From Arabidopsis thaliana (Eukaryota; Streptophyta; Magnoliopsida; Brassicales; Brassicaceae), in the NCBI RefSeq assembly GCF_000001735.4, contig NC_003070.9, positions 15,671,971-15,735,970 on the forward strand: DNA of 64,000 nucleotides. The letters are read 5' to 3'. The first letter of the stretch is position 1; every line of letters starts with the position of its first letter. Position numbers and translations under genes: made by a program. Below are positions 46,168 through 58,644 of the stretch, one piece after another. The notes under the pieces were generated by a model, which saw nothing but the letters and a program-made list of their open reading frames with translations, was not told the DNA's origin and did no database searches.

Positions 46168-48110
46168 CTACTTCTAGAGTAGCTAAATAGAACTTGACAT
46201 ATATCCTAGTTTCCAACACAACCACTAAGGCTGGAGTTAATCTCACTGCTCTTCCTTTTACCTCTTCAAACAGTTAGTATTCATAGATCTTGACTTCTTG
46301 TTCATACCTGATATTGAGACCAATGTGATAAAAAGAATGTGTTTCTCTTCCATTATAAAAAAAGAAAGAAAATGAGAGATTGACAGGATTTTCAGACAGT
46401 GTATAGGGGTAGAAATGTTTTCTATGACCCTATTATTATATATTATCTAGAATGATCAATTACAAAGGTTCGAAAAATGCCGAGAGTGTCGATCTAGTAT
46501 GCGAGTTCCCCTTTGTTTACTCTCTAAAAAGAATAAGTCTGGGGAGAGAAAGAACACCAAAGAAAAAAATATATAAATAATGGTCGATTTATCATGGTAT
46601 AGTAAAAGAATGAGTCTAGAAGGATCTTGAATGTTAGCTTGTTTGATGAGACCCAGCGATGAAAGCGTGGTAGATATAGTAATAGAACTTAGGTATGGAA
46701 TCTAGAATGTTGTGTAACCTTGCAGAGAAATACATGTTGGTTAGGTTTTGATTAGAACTGCTAGACGAATTTGGTTAGGATGATCAAGGCAATAAGCTAG
46801 AGAATGTTCGGAGTTCCTGTGTTTTAAAACCTCTTCCACAGGTTCGGCTTTTGTGTTTTGCTTGAGGGCAAGCAAAAGCTAAGTCTGGGGAGTTAATATA
46901 TCCCTATTTTTACTGTTTTTAACTATGATTTAGGTATAGGTTTTAGAGTCTTTTCTAGTCGTTTTCAGGTCTTTACATGTTTGGGATTCATTAGGAGATA
47001 ATGGAGCATTCTGGAGGAAAACAAAGAATTTATACTGCTGAAGAAATCCGGAAACTAAAATGCACGTAGGTGTTGAACGACACCACCCCTGGTGTTGAGT
47101 GACACCAATACCTGACGGCAATTCGAAGACCCAACTTATTGATGTTTTGAAGATTTCCAAATTTGGCCCAGAACTTTCTCTTATTTCTAAAGAAGGCCCA
47201 TCACTTTTTAGGTCATATATATAGTTTTAAAGGTCATTGTTTAGACCTAAGCTTGTAGAGACTATTTTCCTCATCTCTTTTGTACTTTGGGATCAAAACC
47301 CTATGGAGACTCCCTTTGGAGAAGATCTTTTTTACTCTTTCTCTTGCTATTATTGATTTCTTATTCAGACTTTTATTTGTGTTCCTTTAATAATGTCTGA
47401 GTAATCACCTTATTAGGTTTAAGGAGTCTCAATAGGAATTTAGATTGAATAGTAGATCAAAAATCCCTTAGGAATATTCTTAGAGTTCTTCATCTTGATT
47501 ATTCTTACTTCTAGTTTTATTTGATCATCTAGAACTTGAATCCAGACAATAGATATACCCGCCATAGGTATCTGTTATCAAACTATTATTTGATGAGCCT
47601 GGTTTATAGGTGTGTAATAAGAATCAGACTATCTACTAAGGTGAACAATTGGACTCTATTAGAATGCATGTTAAGTCTAAGATCTCTCGGCTTCTCTGGT
47701 TATTCTTAGCTATAGGCATAGGGAGTTTCGCAGAACGCCACCGGTTATTCCAGGAATGAGTCTAGAAGGTTCTTGAATATTAGTTTGTTTGATGAGACGC
47801 ATCGATGAAAGCGTGGTGGATATAGTTGTGAAACTTAGGTATGAAATCTAGAATGTGGTGTAGGCTTGCGGAGAAGTACATGTTTGTTAGGATTTGATTA
47901 GAGCTGCTAGGCATATGGATTTGGTTAGACTGATCAAGGCAATAGACTAGAGAATGTTGGGAGTTTCTGTGTTTTCAAACCTCTTCCACGGGTTCGGCTT
48001 TTGTGTTTTGCTTGAGGGCAAGCAAAAACTAAGTCTGGGGGAGTTGATATAACCCTATTTTTACTGTTTTTACCTATGATTTATGTATACGTTTTAGAGT
48101 CTATTTGTTA
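46168..48110 (+). mobile_element. recombined R-family fragments
   Basis: 46168-46196 repeats the 30 bp after the LTR end at 25922. 46197-47370 then matches 24066 onward (3' interior, polypurine tract at 46880, LTR from about 46893). 47370-47757 switches to a diverged LTR subfamily. 47757-48044 is again 3' interior, with polypurine tract GTCTGGGGGAGT, and 48045-48110 is the first 66 bp of an LTR. No coding capacity. The joins show repeated unequal recombination. Confidence 0.7.
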
Positions 48111-48640
48111 TTGTACCTTCATGAGACTATCATCTCTAAAAAGTGCATAAACACCCTGCACACAATGCAAAAGCAGAGCCATATGAGCTAACTTTCAGAT
48201 TTTTGCAACAAAACGGTTTGTTTTGGTTATTGTACCTTTTAGGCCGAACCAGCAAGTATGATGAATGCACAATTAATCATAAAAAGATTGACATATTGCA
48301 ATCCCCATGTAACACGATACATCTTTTTACCTGAATCAATCAAGCAAATACAATTCTAGTTAAGTGTTTTTGTTTTTTATTACGAGAGAGTGATGGAGAA
48401 TTTACCATAGATGAAGCCTCCGAGATCTCTATAACGAATGTGTCTTTTGCCACCAAACTCATGAAGCTTGGCGATAAGAGTGTTTGCGTAAAGGGAGATT
48501 GCAGTAGCAAGAATGAGACCAACCACACCACCAATCCAACCCAAAGGAACCATGACTGTCCCAGAATATCCCAACACATAGGCACTTTTTATACTGGTTG
48601 TTAGAACAAATGCTACCTGAAACCATGAATCTTTACAAGT
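48111..48640 (-). pseudogene. proline transporter (ProT) gene fragment
   Basis: Three consecutive exons are recognisable on the minus strand. The first, 48632-48406, gives [13 protein letters not shown], then [20 protein letters not shown] and [18 protein letters not shown], ending at donor gtaaat. The second, 48330-48236 (acceptor ttcag), gives [20 protein letters not shown] then GSA, a stop and K. The third, 48155-48117 (acceptor tgcag), gives GVYALFRDDSLMK, then donor gtacaa. These match the N-terminal membrane segments of plant proline transporters of the amino acid/auxin permease family. The TAA at about 48240 replaces Leu. Exon 1 and everything after the third exon are missing; an R-family LTR fragment abuts at 48110. 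The proximity of intact splice sites shows it came from genomic DNA, not a processed copy. Confidence 0.88.
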
Positions 48641-49409
48641 TCTTCAACACTTAAGCTTTCATACACATGCAACACTGAATAGAGTATATATATCCTTTGT
48701 CAACTATTTCTATATTCCTCATCCACTCATTTTTCATCCCAATGTAAATTCAGAGTAATATAAAACAAAAGAAAAACAGAGTTTTCATAGCTAAGAATTT
48801 GGGGAAGACAAAAATTGATCAAGAAACTTATTGAAAGTTCACATTCTTGAATCATCAAAGACAACAGTTTCCAGTTTCCACTATAGGGCACCGCCAAAAT
48901 CATCAAATCATCAAAGACAACATGTTTTGGAAAGTAACATCATTTTAGTTCCTTGATGTTTCATATTTCACCAGCTGAAACATGCATCAACAGCTTGTCG
49001 GGTAAAAGCAAGTAACAGAGTATCATTGAAACTAACAAAGAAGACAAAAAGCTAAAAACGACCCTTTCAATTCCCGGTCTGTGTATTATTTCTCAAGAAA
49101 AGTTTAATGACAAAAAGGGGCATAAATTCCCCAATAATAGAAGAGTTTCTTCAAGAAACAGCTCGAGATTACGCAATAAACGACAAGTAGATTCACCAAA
49201 AACGAGCAGCAACGAACAAAAAAGAGAAATTCCCAAAAATAGCACTAAATCAAGTTTTATGGACAATACTAGCACACCCTCTATAAACTTCCAAAAATAG
49301 CATTATTTGATTTATTATGAAGTTTTTTTTCTAAAAGTATTATCACTAATTTATTTTTTCAATAATAGCATAATTTTATATAAAATCTATTCAACCAAAA
49401 TAAATTTAA
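48641..49409. other. non-coding stretch upstream of the ProT fragment
   Basis: AT-rich, no gene seen. The first part may be ProT intron or upstream sequence; the part after about 49220 (CCAAAAATAGCACTAAATC) looks like the edge of a small DNA transposon. Confidence 0.4.
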
Positions 49410-49650
49410 AATATTAAATTTGGGTTCTCTATTTCCAATTTAAGGTATATATTTCAACCATTTAAGAGAAATTTTGATTCATTTTAATATTAGTGTATGG
49501 TATTATATTTGGGTTTTCTATTTCCAATTTAGGGTATATATTTTCACCATTTAAAAAAAAAAATATTTTAAAATTAGTTTGTGGTATTATATTTGGGTTC
49601 TCTATTTTTAATTTAGAGTATATATTTCCACTATTTTTTTAAAAAAATGA
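49410..49650. repeat. three-copy AT-rich tandem repeat, about 90-bp unit
   Basis: The block ATATTTGGGTT(C/T)TCTATTTCC...GTATATATTTC recurs near 49417, 49507 and 49590 with small changes. Confidence 0.7.
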
Positions 49651-49739
49651 TTCAATTTAATATTAAATTAGTGTTTGCTCTCATTTTTGTGTAGGGGATT
49701 GACACAAATGGTACTAAATTTTTTTCTTATTTAATTAAT

Positions 49740-52530
49740 TTCTAGAGGATTAAAAATTTGCCGTTAACTTTGAGTCTGATAAGCTAGTTCTTAAGAAACA
49801 TGGGGTGTATCTGGGAAAGGGTTTTGTTAAGGGTGGACTGGTCAAAATGTCTGTAATGACAGTCTTTCCTAAAAATGTAGCTTCTGTTGTTGAAATGAAT
49901 GAAAATCCTATTGCTTACTTGGTTGAGTCGTTTATTACTTGGCATGAACGTTTAGGACATGTCAATTATAAAACAATGCGAAAAATGCAAAACATGAATT
50001 TAATTCTGAAATTCAAAACTAACCAAGAAAAATGTGAAGTATGCATGCGTACATGCAAAACTCACAAAAACTCCCTCACCACGAGTTGAAAGAATTACAC
50101 ATACTTATGTGATTTAAAATATGTGCAAACTAGAGGTGCTAAGAAATACTTTGTTACCTTCATAGATGATTGTATAAGATATTGTTATGTATATCTATTG
50201 CATAGCAAAGATGAAGCTCTGGTAAAATTCAAGGAATTTACACTCGAAGTAGAAAATTAACATCAGAGAACTATTAAAATAGTTCGAAGTGATAGAGGAG
50301 GAGAATATAATGAGCCATTCAATGTATTTTGCAGAGAAAAAGACATTATACACAAAACAATTGCTCCCTATTCACCAGAATCTAACGGAGTTGCGGAACG
50401 AAAGAATCAAACTCTGAAATAAATGATGAATGCACTGTTGCAGGAATCTGGGTTAGCCCAGAACATGTGGGGGAAGCTTTGCTTACCACTAACTACATCC
50501 TCAATAGGATACCACATAAGGTGACTACAAAGTCACCACATGAACTTTGGAAAGGTACAATACCCTCGTACAAATACCTAAAGGTGTGGGGGTGTCTAGC
50601 AAAAGTGGTTGTACCACCTCCCAAAGAGGTCACAATTGTGCCTAAGACCGTAGACTGTATCTTCATCGGATATGCGCACAACAACAGTGCTTATCGATTT
50701 CTTGTTAATAAATTAGATTTTCCAGATATCCATGAAAATACAGTTATGGAATCAAGAAATGTATCATTCTTTGAAGATATTTTTCCTTGTAGGAAAACTC
50801 AAAAACGAACTCGTGAACAACGAGATTCAACAACCTCGGAAGCTGAGGAAAACACTTTGGGTACTATTACTGTTGAAGAAACAGTAAAGCAACATGAAGA
50901 ACAACCTAAGCGGAGCAAAAGAGCTCGCAAAGAGAAATCTTTCGGTGATGATTTCTTGATGGCGTTTCTAGCTGAAAACGTACCAAGAACTTATTTAGAA
51001 GCCATGTCTATCCCTGATGCATCTTAGTGGAAGGAAGCAGTCAATACTGAGATAGACTCTATCTTGCAACATCATACTCACGAGATAGCAGATCTACCCC
51101 AAGGTTCTAAACCATTAGGGAGTAAATGGATTTTCACTATTAAAAGGAAAACGAATGGTGATATTGATAGGTACAAGGGTAGGCTTGTGGTACAAGGATT
51201 TTGACAAAAAGAAGGTTTAGATTTCTTTGATACATATTCTCCGGTAACGAGAATAACTTCAATCAGGATGCTCGTAGGCATTGCAGCCTTACGAGATCTT
51301 GAAATACATCAAATGGATGTAAAAACAGCTTTCTTAAATGGAGATTTGGAAGAGAAAATCTACATGAAACAACATGAAGGGTTTGTTATCCCAGGACAAG
51401 AACACAAAGTGTGTAAACTTGTGAAGTCACGATACGGACTCAAACCAGCTCCTAAGCAGTGGCATGAGAAGTTTGACAGTGTTATGATGTATAATGGTTT
51501 TACCATTAATGAATGTGACAAATGCATATATTTCAAATTTACTCCAACAGGGTACATTTTGTTATGTTTATATGTAGACAATATGCGCTCATCTTGGGGA
51601 ACAACACATATATCATAAATAAAACGAAAAACATGCTCAAAGATATTTTTAAATGAAAGACATGGGTCTAGCGGATGTTATTTTGGTATAAAAATCATCA
51701 GAATTGATGAAGGTCTTACTTTGTCTCAAACCCACTATGCTGAGAAGATACTTGATCGTTTCAAGCATTACTCTAATGGGACTGCAAAAACTCCAGTAGA
51801 TCCTCAACTTCACTTGATCAAAAACTCTGGTGAACCTGTGCAACAAGTGGAATATGCAAGAGTAATTGGTAGTTTAATGTACTTGACAAACAGTACAAGA
51901 CCGGATTTAGCGCACTCTATAAATGTACTTAGTCACTACACAAGTAATCCAGGACATAAGCATTGGAAGGCTATAACTAGAGTTTTGAACTACCTACGTT
52001 ATACAAAAGATCATGGCTTGCAATATGGTAAAGAACCCGCAGTTTTGGAAGGTTACAATGATGCCAACTGGATCGCAAATTCCAAAAACTCTAAATCCAC
52101 AAGTGGATACATCTTTACACTTGGATGTGCAGTAGTATCCTGGAAATCTAGCAAACAAACTATGGCAGCGAAATCAACTATGGAATTTGAATTCATAGAA
52201 TTGGATAAAACTGCAGCGGAAGCCGAATGGCTCCGTAATTTCTTGATAGACATTCCAGTGTGGGGGAAACCTGTGCCTGCAATACGTGTACACTGTGATA
52301 GCCAATCAGCTATAAGCATGGCACAAAGTACCCAATATAATGGTAAATCTCATCTCATCAGACGACGACATAAAACCATTAGACAACTTATCTAAACTGG
52401 AGTAATCACGATCGATTACATCAAGTCAGCTGACAACCTAGCGGATTCATTTATAAAAGGTTTGAATCAAGATCAAGTTGCAAGATCATCAAGAGGAATG
52501 GGTTTAAAGCCTACCACCTAAGAGGAAGTT
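49740..52530 (+). pseudogene. copia pol (integrase, RT, RNase H)
   Basis: Domains are in copia order. The GAG-pre-integrase box has WHERLGHVNYKTMRKMQ (about 49940) and CEVCMRTC. The integrase core has FIDD, VRSDRGGEYN (about 50285) and ESNGVAERKNQTL (about 50380), so the D,D-35-E residues are visible. Reverse transcriptase includes SKWIFTIKRK, HQMDVKTAFLNGDLEE (about 51310) and YGLKPAPKQWHEKF, with the catalytic box reading YVDN instead of YVDD. RNase H has [16 protein letters not shown] and [13 protein letters not shown]. Stops occur at 50087, 50258, 50420, 51026 and 51202, and frame changes near 50465 and 51600-51700. It is not functional; the lineage within copia was not settled. Confidence 0.88.
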
Positions 52531-52665
52531 TGATGGTAACCCCACCTACAAAGATTGGAGATCCCATGACATAGGTTCAAAGGGACAACTAAATCAAACT
52601 AAATCTGGTCTAAGCAACTGAGAGACTGTCGTGTCTTCCTAGTTCCTAAAATGATGTACAGTGCC

Positions 52666-52820
52666 TAGGGATGTTAATATGGGCTTATAATTTAGGGCTG
52701 GCCCGAATCCGTTAAAAAAAATATAAGCCCTAACCCTCATAAAATTAAAAAAAAGATTTTGGGCTAAGATAAAGCTATACTTAAATTTTTATGGGCTAAA
52801 ATAGGGTTGGCCCTATTACA
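52666..52820. repeat. left subterminal GGGCT repeats of the intact hAT
   Basis: Words GGGCT, AGCCC and GGCCC recur about eight times after the terminal inverted repeat; a denser set lies at 55655-55790. In Ac-like elements such repeats bind the transposase, and that is the likely role here. Confidence 0.65.
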
Positions 52821-53267
52821 CTTTTATTATTCTCTGTCCTTTTTTTTTCTTTTCTCTTTCTCCCAATTCCCAAACGCGTCTTCTTCAACTCTTCTTCTTC
52901 AATCTCTTCTTCTTTGATTTCTTCTTCTTTGATTTCTTCTCTGAAACCATAAGAGTGGAAGATTTGATCTGAATATATAGAGAAACAAAAGCTTGGTGAA
53001 ATAGCAACAACCCTAATTTTTCAATCCCTAAAGGTGAAGTTTTTGTTCTTCTTTTTCTTTGATTCTACTCTTTTTCGTCACAATAGCAAAATATTTGATC
53101 TGGGTTGGCATTTTGATTGAAGAATTTTGGTGGGTTCGTGTTAGATTTTGGTGGGTTTAGGTTGGTGTTAGATTTTGGTGGGTTTAGGTTGGTATGACAA
53201 ATATCGTGTATTGCTATCTCATGAAAATACAGCTTTATGTTGATGTAATTAAATTTTTTTATGTAGT

Positions 53268-55464
53268 ATGGATCAACAATCACTGGAAAGAATTGCTCTT
53301 CTAGAAGCTGAAAATGAACGCACGGAGATGGAGATGAATGCTGAAGTTGAAACTCAAGGGCAGAACCAAACAGAAAGTGTCACTCAACCATGTCAACGAG
53401 CTAAACGGTTACGTAAAAAACAGAGAGCTTTGTGTTGGGATGAATTTACATCCGTAGGAATAGAGGAAGATGGAAAAGAAAGGGCTAGATGTCACCATTG
53501 TGGTATTAAGTTGGTAGTAGAAAAGTCATATGGAACATCGACTATGAACCGCCATCTAACACTTTGCCCCGAAAGACCTCAGCCTGAAACTAGACCTAAG
53601 TATGATCATAAAGTTGATCGAGAGATGACTTCTGAGATAATAATATATCATGATATGCCTTTTCGATATGTTGAATATGAAAAGGTGAGGGCTAGAGATA
53701 AATTTTTAAACCCGGACTGTAAGCCTATATGTAGACAAACAGCTGCACTCGATGTGTTTAAGAGATTTGAGATAGAGAAAGCTAAGTTGATAGATGTTTT
53801 CGCTAAACACAACGGTCAGGTGTGTTTAACAGCAGATTTATGGTCGTCTCGAAGTACAGTGACAGGATATATTTGTGTAACTTCACACTATATTGATGAA
53901 TCATGGAGGCTAAACAATAAGATATTAGCTTTTTGTGATCTTAAGCCTCCACACAATGGTGAGGAAATAGCTAAGAAAGTTTATGATTGCTTGAAAGAAT
54001 GGGGTTTGGAGAAAAAGATATTAACAATCACGCTGGATAATGCTTCTGCGAACACTAGTATGCAAACTATTCTTAAGCATCGACTTCAGAGTGGTAACGG
54101 GCTATTGTGTGGAGGAAATTTTTTGCATGTGAGGTGTTGTGCACATATATTGAATCTGATTGTGCAAGCCGGGTTAGAATTAGCGAGTGGTCTGTTGGAG
54201 AATATCACAGAGAGTGTAAAGTTTGTAAAAGCAAGTGAGTCAAGGAAAGATTCATTTGCAACTTGCTTAGAGTGCGTAGGGATCAAGAGTGGAGCTGGGT
54301 TGTCTCTAGATGTCTCCACTCGTTGGAATTCAACCTATGAAATGCTAGCAAGAGCTTTAAAATTTAGAAAAGCATTTGCTATTTTGAATTTGTATGAAAG
54401 AGGTTATTGTTCTTTGCCTACAGAAGAAGAGTGCGATCGTGGAGAGAAAATATGTGATCTCCTGAAGCCTTTTAATACCATTACCACATACTTTTCAGGA
54501 GTGAAATATCCGACAGCCAATATTTATTTCATTCAAGTGTGGAAAATTGAGTTGTTGTTGATGAAATATGCTAATTGTGATGATGTTGATGTAAGAGAAA
54601 TGGCTAAGAAGATGCAAAAGAAATTTGCAAAGTATTGGAATGAATATAGTGTTATTCTAGCTATGGGAGCTGCCTTAGATCCAAGACTAAAGTTGCAGAT
54701 ACTTAGGTCAGCTTATAACAAAGTGGATCCCGTCACGGCCGAGGGAAAGGTTGATATTGTGAGGAATAATTTGATTTTGCTTTATGAAGAATACAAGACT
54801 AAATCTGCAAGTTCTTCGAACTCTTCAACCACACTTACTCCACACGAGCTTCTCAATGAATCGCCACTTGAAGCAGATGTGAATGATGTAAGTATAATAA
54901 TATATTTGAATATCTTTCACTAGTTCTTGTTTTTGTTTAACTAATTGTGTGTGTATTTGTGTATTTACAGGATCTTTTTGAGCTTGAAAGTAGTCTCATA
55001 TCTGCTTCAAAAAGTACCAAGTCAACTTTGGAAATCTATTTGGATGATGAACCAAGATTAGAGATGAAGACTTTCTCTGACATGGAAATTTTAAGCTTTT
55101 GGAAAGAGAATCAACATAGGTATGGTGATTTAGCTTCAATGGCATCTGATTTACTTAGTATCCCAATCACCACAGTAGCATCTGAGTCTGCTTTCAGCGT
55201 TGGAGGACGGGTGTTAAATCCTTTTAGGAATCGTCTTCTTCCCCAAAATGTGCAAGCATTAATTTGCACCCGCAATTGGCTTCTTGGATATGCAGATCTT
55301 GAAGGTAAAATTGTAATTTGAAGTTATAAAACTTATATAAATCATTGTCTTAATTTAACTTGTATCATTAAATTGCAGGAGACATCGAAGAACTTTTTGC
55401 TGAAGAAGATAATGATGCTACAAAGATGACAAGTAGTTCAGGAGTTGGAGATTCTAACATATGA
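53268..55464 (+). CDS. hAT transposase with BED zinc finger, intact
   Basis: Three exons, 53268-54887, 54971-55304 and 55379-55464, join with GT-AG introns (gtaagt/ttacag; gtaaaa/ttgcag) into 2040 nt, 679 residues, with no stop. The N-terminus has a BED-type finger ([31 protein letters not shown]; residues about 55-105). The middle is an RNase-H-like catalytic core ([60 protein letters not shown]; about 185-370). The C-terminus is the hAT dimerisation domain ([38 protein letters not shown]; about 595-645). It resembles RICESLEEPER/DAYSLEEPER-type proteins, but terminal repeats and target duplication show it is the element's own transposase. A pyrimidine-rich leader lies at 52840-53000. The ATG at 53268 is the first in frame and precedes the finger by about 55 residues. 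Confidence 0.9.
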
Positions 55465-56254
55465 TGAGAAGTTTTTTTTGCTCAGTTTTTTTTTGGACAA
55501 ATATCAAACAATGTTTTATATTTCAGCAAAATGACAAAAAACAATGTTTTATATTTTGTGGTGTTATAGTGTTTCCATTTGATAATAAACAATAGTATTA
55601 TTATCTTATAATTGTTTTTGTTTGAAAAAACCTTCTCTTTAAATAAATAAAAAAACTTAAGGGCTACAAAGGGCCAAAAAAGGGCTCAACCCTATTTTAA
55701 ATTTTTTTAGGGCTTAAAAAGGGCTAGGATTCACTTAGGGCTGGGCTTAAAATAAATAGGGCTGGGTTGGGCTGGAAAACCCTTTTTAACATCCGTAACA
55801 GTGCCTCCTGTATGTTTAAAGGTTAAGCATTTGCTTTTAATGATTTGAATCTAGCTTTGTAAGATATGTGAAATACTTACATGATACTTCTTTAAATACA
55901 AGCAATGTGAGAATATGTGAGGCTATACTCTCCAAATTCACTCATGATTAACCTGGCATGTTCAAGGCCACAATGAACACAAACAGAGAACCTCGTTCTA
56001 CAAGAAAATGAAGCTGTGTTATACTTGCTGTCTAAGTTTGCATCAAACTCCGGATGGTTCAAGACATCATGTTCACCATCTGGCCGAGTAAACTCGACAT
56101 GTACTAACAATGAGTAGGTTCAAAGCTAAAAAACGCCACCAACTCATATACAGTTAGTTTTTGTTTATACTCTCGAAGGTCTGTCTAGTCTAGCTAGTTG
56201 GGTCAGTCCTTAGGATTAGTAAAGTCGTCATATGTTTAGACTTATTTCTATTCA

Positions 56255-56264
56255 TGTGGGGGAT
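56255..56264 (+). other. polypurine tract of the copia element
   Basis: TGTGGGGGAT directly precedes the LTR start TGTTGGAAC. Confidence 0.75.
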
Positions 56265-57070
56265 TGTTGGAACTTTTTTGACATAAAACTTTTCCGGTGA
56301 TTTTCCGGCCAAATTCCGGGCAAATGGCTGAACGGAATTGTCGGGTCATTAGTGCATTGGAAAGCTGGTAAAGAGTACTACAAATCGGTATACTCATACG
56401 TCAAAAATGGAGTTGTATTGAATGAGAAATAAGGGTGTAAAGTGGGACACTTGGGCCAAATTCCGTACCGAACAGAACCAAATCGGGCTGAGCCGGGCTG
56501 CGAGTTGCCGGGTCGTTCCGTCGTCGACTCAAGGGCTGTCGGGCTTGCAGACCGTCATGCTGGTGAGTTATTGGGCTTGTTGAGTTGAATCTTATTGAAA
56601 TATTCTTAAAATATTTCATATTCTCATGATAGTCTCAAAATATATCATGCATATCCTGAGAATCTCACAAAATTCTATCTCCCTCTACTATATAAAGAGA
56701 CCCAGCCTCTCATTATTTTTCAAGCTCTCAAACACAAAACACTCTAAATTCTAAAGTCTCTCCTCTCTCTTGCTTCTTAAAAGTAAGTTCTTAGTTTAGT
56801 AGTTTTGAGAGTATATCGTAGATAAGTTTGCTTGAGTCTAATACTTGTGTGCTCGGGTATTAGTTCGTGATCGGTTGTATCTTGGGATTCATAAATCGTC
56901 ATGTCCAAAACGCACTTACGGCCGATTTATTGAATTAAGGAAAAAAAAATCATATCTTGCCTCCGTGATTTACTTTCTGTCCTTAATTATTGTTGTTGTA
57001 GTTTTATTATTGTTATCGTTATCTTAATAAAATTTATACTTGTTTCTCAATTCGGTTTTTGGGCTCGTAC
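56265..57070 (+). mobile_element. 3' LTR of the copia element
   Basis: It starts TGTTGGAACTTT after the polypurine tract and ends about CTCGTACA. It includes a TATA box at 56689-56696 and a CT-rich leader after it. The exact right end is uncertain because no 5' LTR is available for comparison. Confidence 0.7.
56689..56696 (+). promoter_or_regulatory. TATA box of the copia LTR
   Basis: TATATAAA, followed by AGAGACCCAGCC and a region of CTCTC words typical of an LTR transcription start. Confidence 0.6.
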
Positions 57071-57624
57071 AAATATCTCCATCGCGTTCACATGTGTAAT
57101 TGACAATTTACAAATGACTGGATTAAGATACTATTTGATCAATTTATCTAGATAAGTTTCATGTCATTTACTTAGACCACCCTTAATGGTAGTCTATTAA
57201 CAGAAACTCTAAAAAAAATATATTATAGAATAATCAAAAGCTGTAAAAAAAAAGGGAGAGAGAGTGAACAAAAATCCTTATCTAAGAGTATTTATCACCA
57301 AAAAAAAACATGTGTAACGTTATTAGTAATTTGTGTGTATTAACAAAATAAAATATAATCATAACATTAATATATTATTACGTTTTGGTTTTTAAAAAAC
57401 TCTTACATTTTCATCTGTTGAAGATGCTCTTAAATATCTTTGTTATTTTTACTTGGGTTGTGTATGATTGAGACGCGAGAGTATTAATCTCTCTTTTTCT
57501 TTTTTTATAACTATTGTCAATCTAGAGAGACTACAGCCTACATAATAGGAATAGGAAAGATCCCAGAATATACGGATTTATATTACATGGAATGAAATTC
57601 GTAAAATTAACACGTAAAATATGG
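57071..57624. other. AT-rich non-coding stretch
   Basis: No gene or recognised repeat; it ends in the direct repeat CGTAAAATATGG (57613-57624) bordering the next element. Confidence 0.5.
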
Positions 57625-58255
57625 AAAAAAATGTCAAAAAAATCACTAACTTTCAAATTTGGAACGAATTAATCTTGAACTTCACGAAAGACAAATAAAT
57701 CATAAAGTTTTTGTTGTGTTTCAAACTAAATGACAAAGTTATTGTTAACTTGCCATTTCATTCATATCGTTAAATAGGTTAACAAAACGTTTTACGGCGT
57801 TAATGTCTCGTTTATTTGCTCGGTTAAAACAAAACGACGTCGTCTACTTCAACTTTCTTCTTTTGTTTTCTCTTCTTTCGATTTGAATTAGGCTGAGGAA
57901 CATCGTTCGTCTCCTCGCCAGATGGGATTCGAATCGATTCGGCTTTTAAAGGATTTGAGATAATAAAATCAACTTGGGGATTTAGAGTTTAAATTTGTTT
58001 CAACAAACAAAACGACGTCGTTTGTGTATGCAATAAACGACATCGTTTTGTTCTAACAAAGCAAATAAACGGAACATTAACATCGTAAAAAATCTTGTTA
58101 ATCTATTTAACGACATGACTCAAATGGCAAGTCAACAAAAACTTTGTCATTTATTTAGAAAGTGAACAAACACTTTACGATTTATTTTTATTGTGTGAAG
58201 TTCAAAATTAAATCATCCCAAATTTGAAAGTTGGTATTTTTTTGATATTTCCCCC
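57625..58255. mobile_element. non-coding element with long terminal inverted repeats
   Basis: About 200-230 bp at each end are inverted copies: the left reads ACTTTCAAATTTGGAACGAATT...AACTTGCCATTT and the right, inverted, reads ACTTTCAAATTTGGGATGATTT...GACTTGCCATTT. The repeats also carry AAAACGACGTCGT near 57834 and 58012. CGTAAAATATGG occurs directly on both sides (57613-57624 and 58256-58267), a candidate duplication of 9-12 bp as in MULE-type elements. There is no coding capacity. A half copy lies at 2442-2590. Confidence 0.75.
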
Positions 58256-58624
58256 CGTAAAATATGGTCAAACGTAAAATATATATTCTTTTATTTTTTT
58301 CTTGCAAAACTATTTCAGATATATTTGGAGTTTCGAACAAATATTTTCCCATTTTATTTTATTCAAAACTGGAGCAGTTTTCTAGAGTATATAAATATAT
58401 AATAAATATTAATCTTGGATTCTATTACTGATTAAAATTTTAAAATAAATCTTTCATGCTTGGAAAAAAAAAATCTTTCATAATTTTTTTTGCTTTCACA
58501 AGACTAATACAAAATTATAAATATATGTTGATATGGAGTAGTACATATTACAAAACATTAATCTTTACTATAAAACATAACCACATTAAATAAAATGCGT
58601 TTTTATCTAAATATAAAACTAACT
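58256..58624. other. shared flank and AT-rich non-coding DNA
   Basis: The first 100 bp repeat the sequence at 2573-2690; the remainder shows no gene. Confidence 0.5.
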
Positions 58625-58629
58625 AAAAA
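58625..58629 (-). terminator. Pol III terminator of the tRNA gene
   Basis: A run of five T on the minus strand, 15 bases after the tRNA 3' end. Confidence 0.6.
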
Positions 58630-58644
58630 GATTTATGCATTTGA

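Larger units (their letters stand above)
52666..55797 (+). mobile_element. complete, apparently intact hAT element, TSD acagtgcc
   Basis: This is a 3132-bp element with exact 8-bp duplication acagtgcc (52658-52665 and 55798-55805) and inverted ends TAGGGATGTTAA at the left and TACGGATGTTAA as the inverse of the right. GGGCT/AGCCC words crowd both subterminal regions (52680-52820 and 55655-55790). One three-exon transposase gene lies between. Every part expected of an autonomous element is present. Confidence 0.93.
49740..57070 (+). mobile_element. 5'-truncated Ty1/copia element with nested hAT
   Basis: The element keeps pol from the GAG-pre-integrase domain onward (49740-52530) and the 3' LTR (56265-57070). 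It lacks the 5' LTR, gag and protease. A complete hAT element occupies 52666-55797, between the RNase H end and the 3' LTR. 55806-56264 is its 3' untranslated part. Confidence 0.8.
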
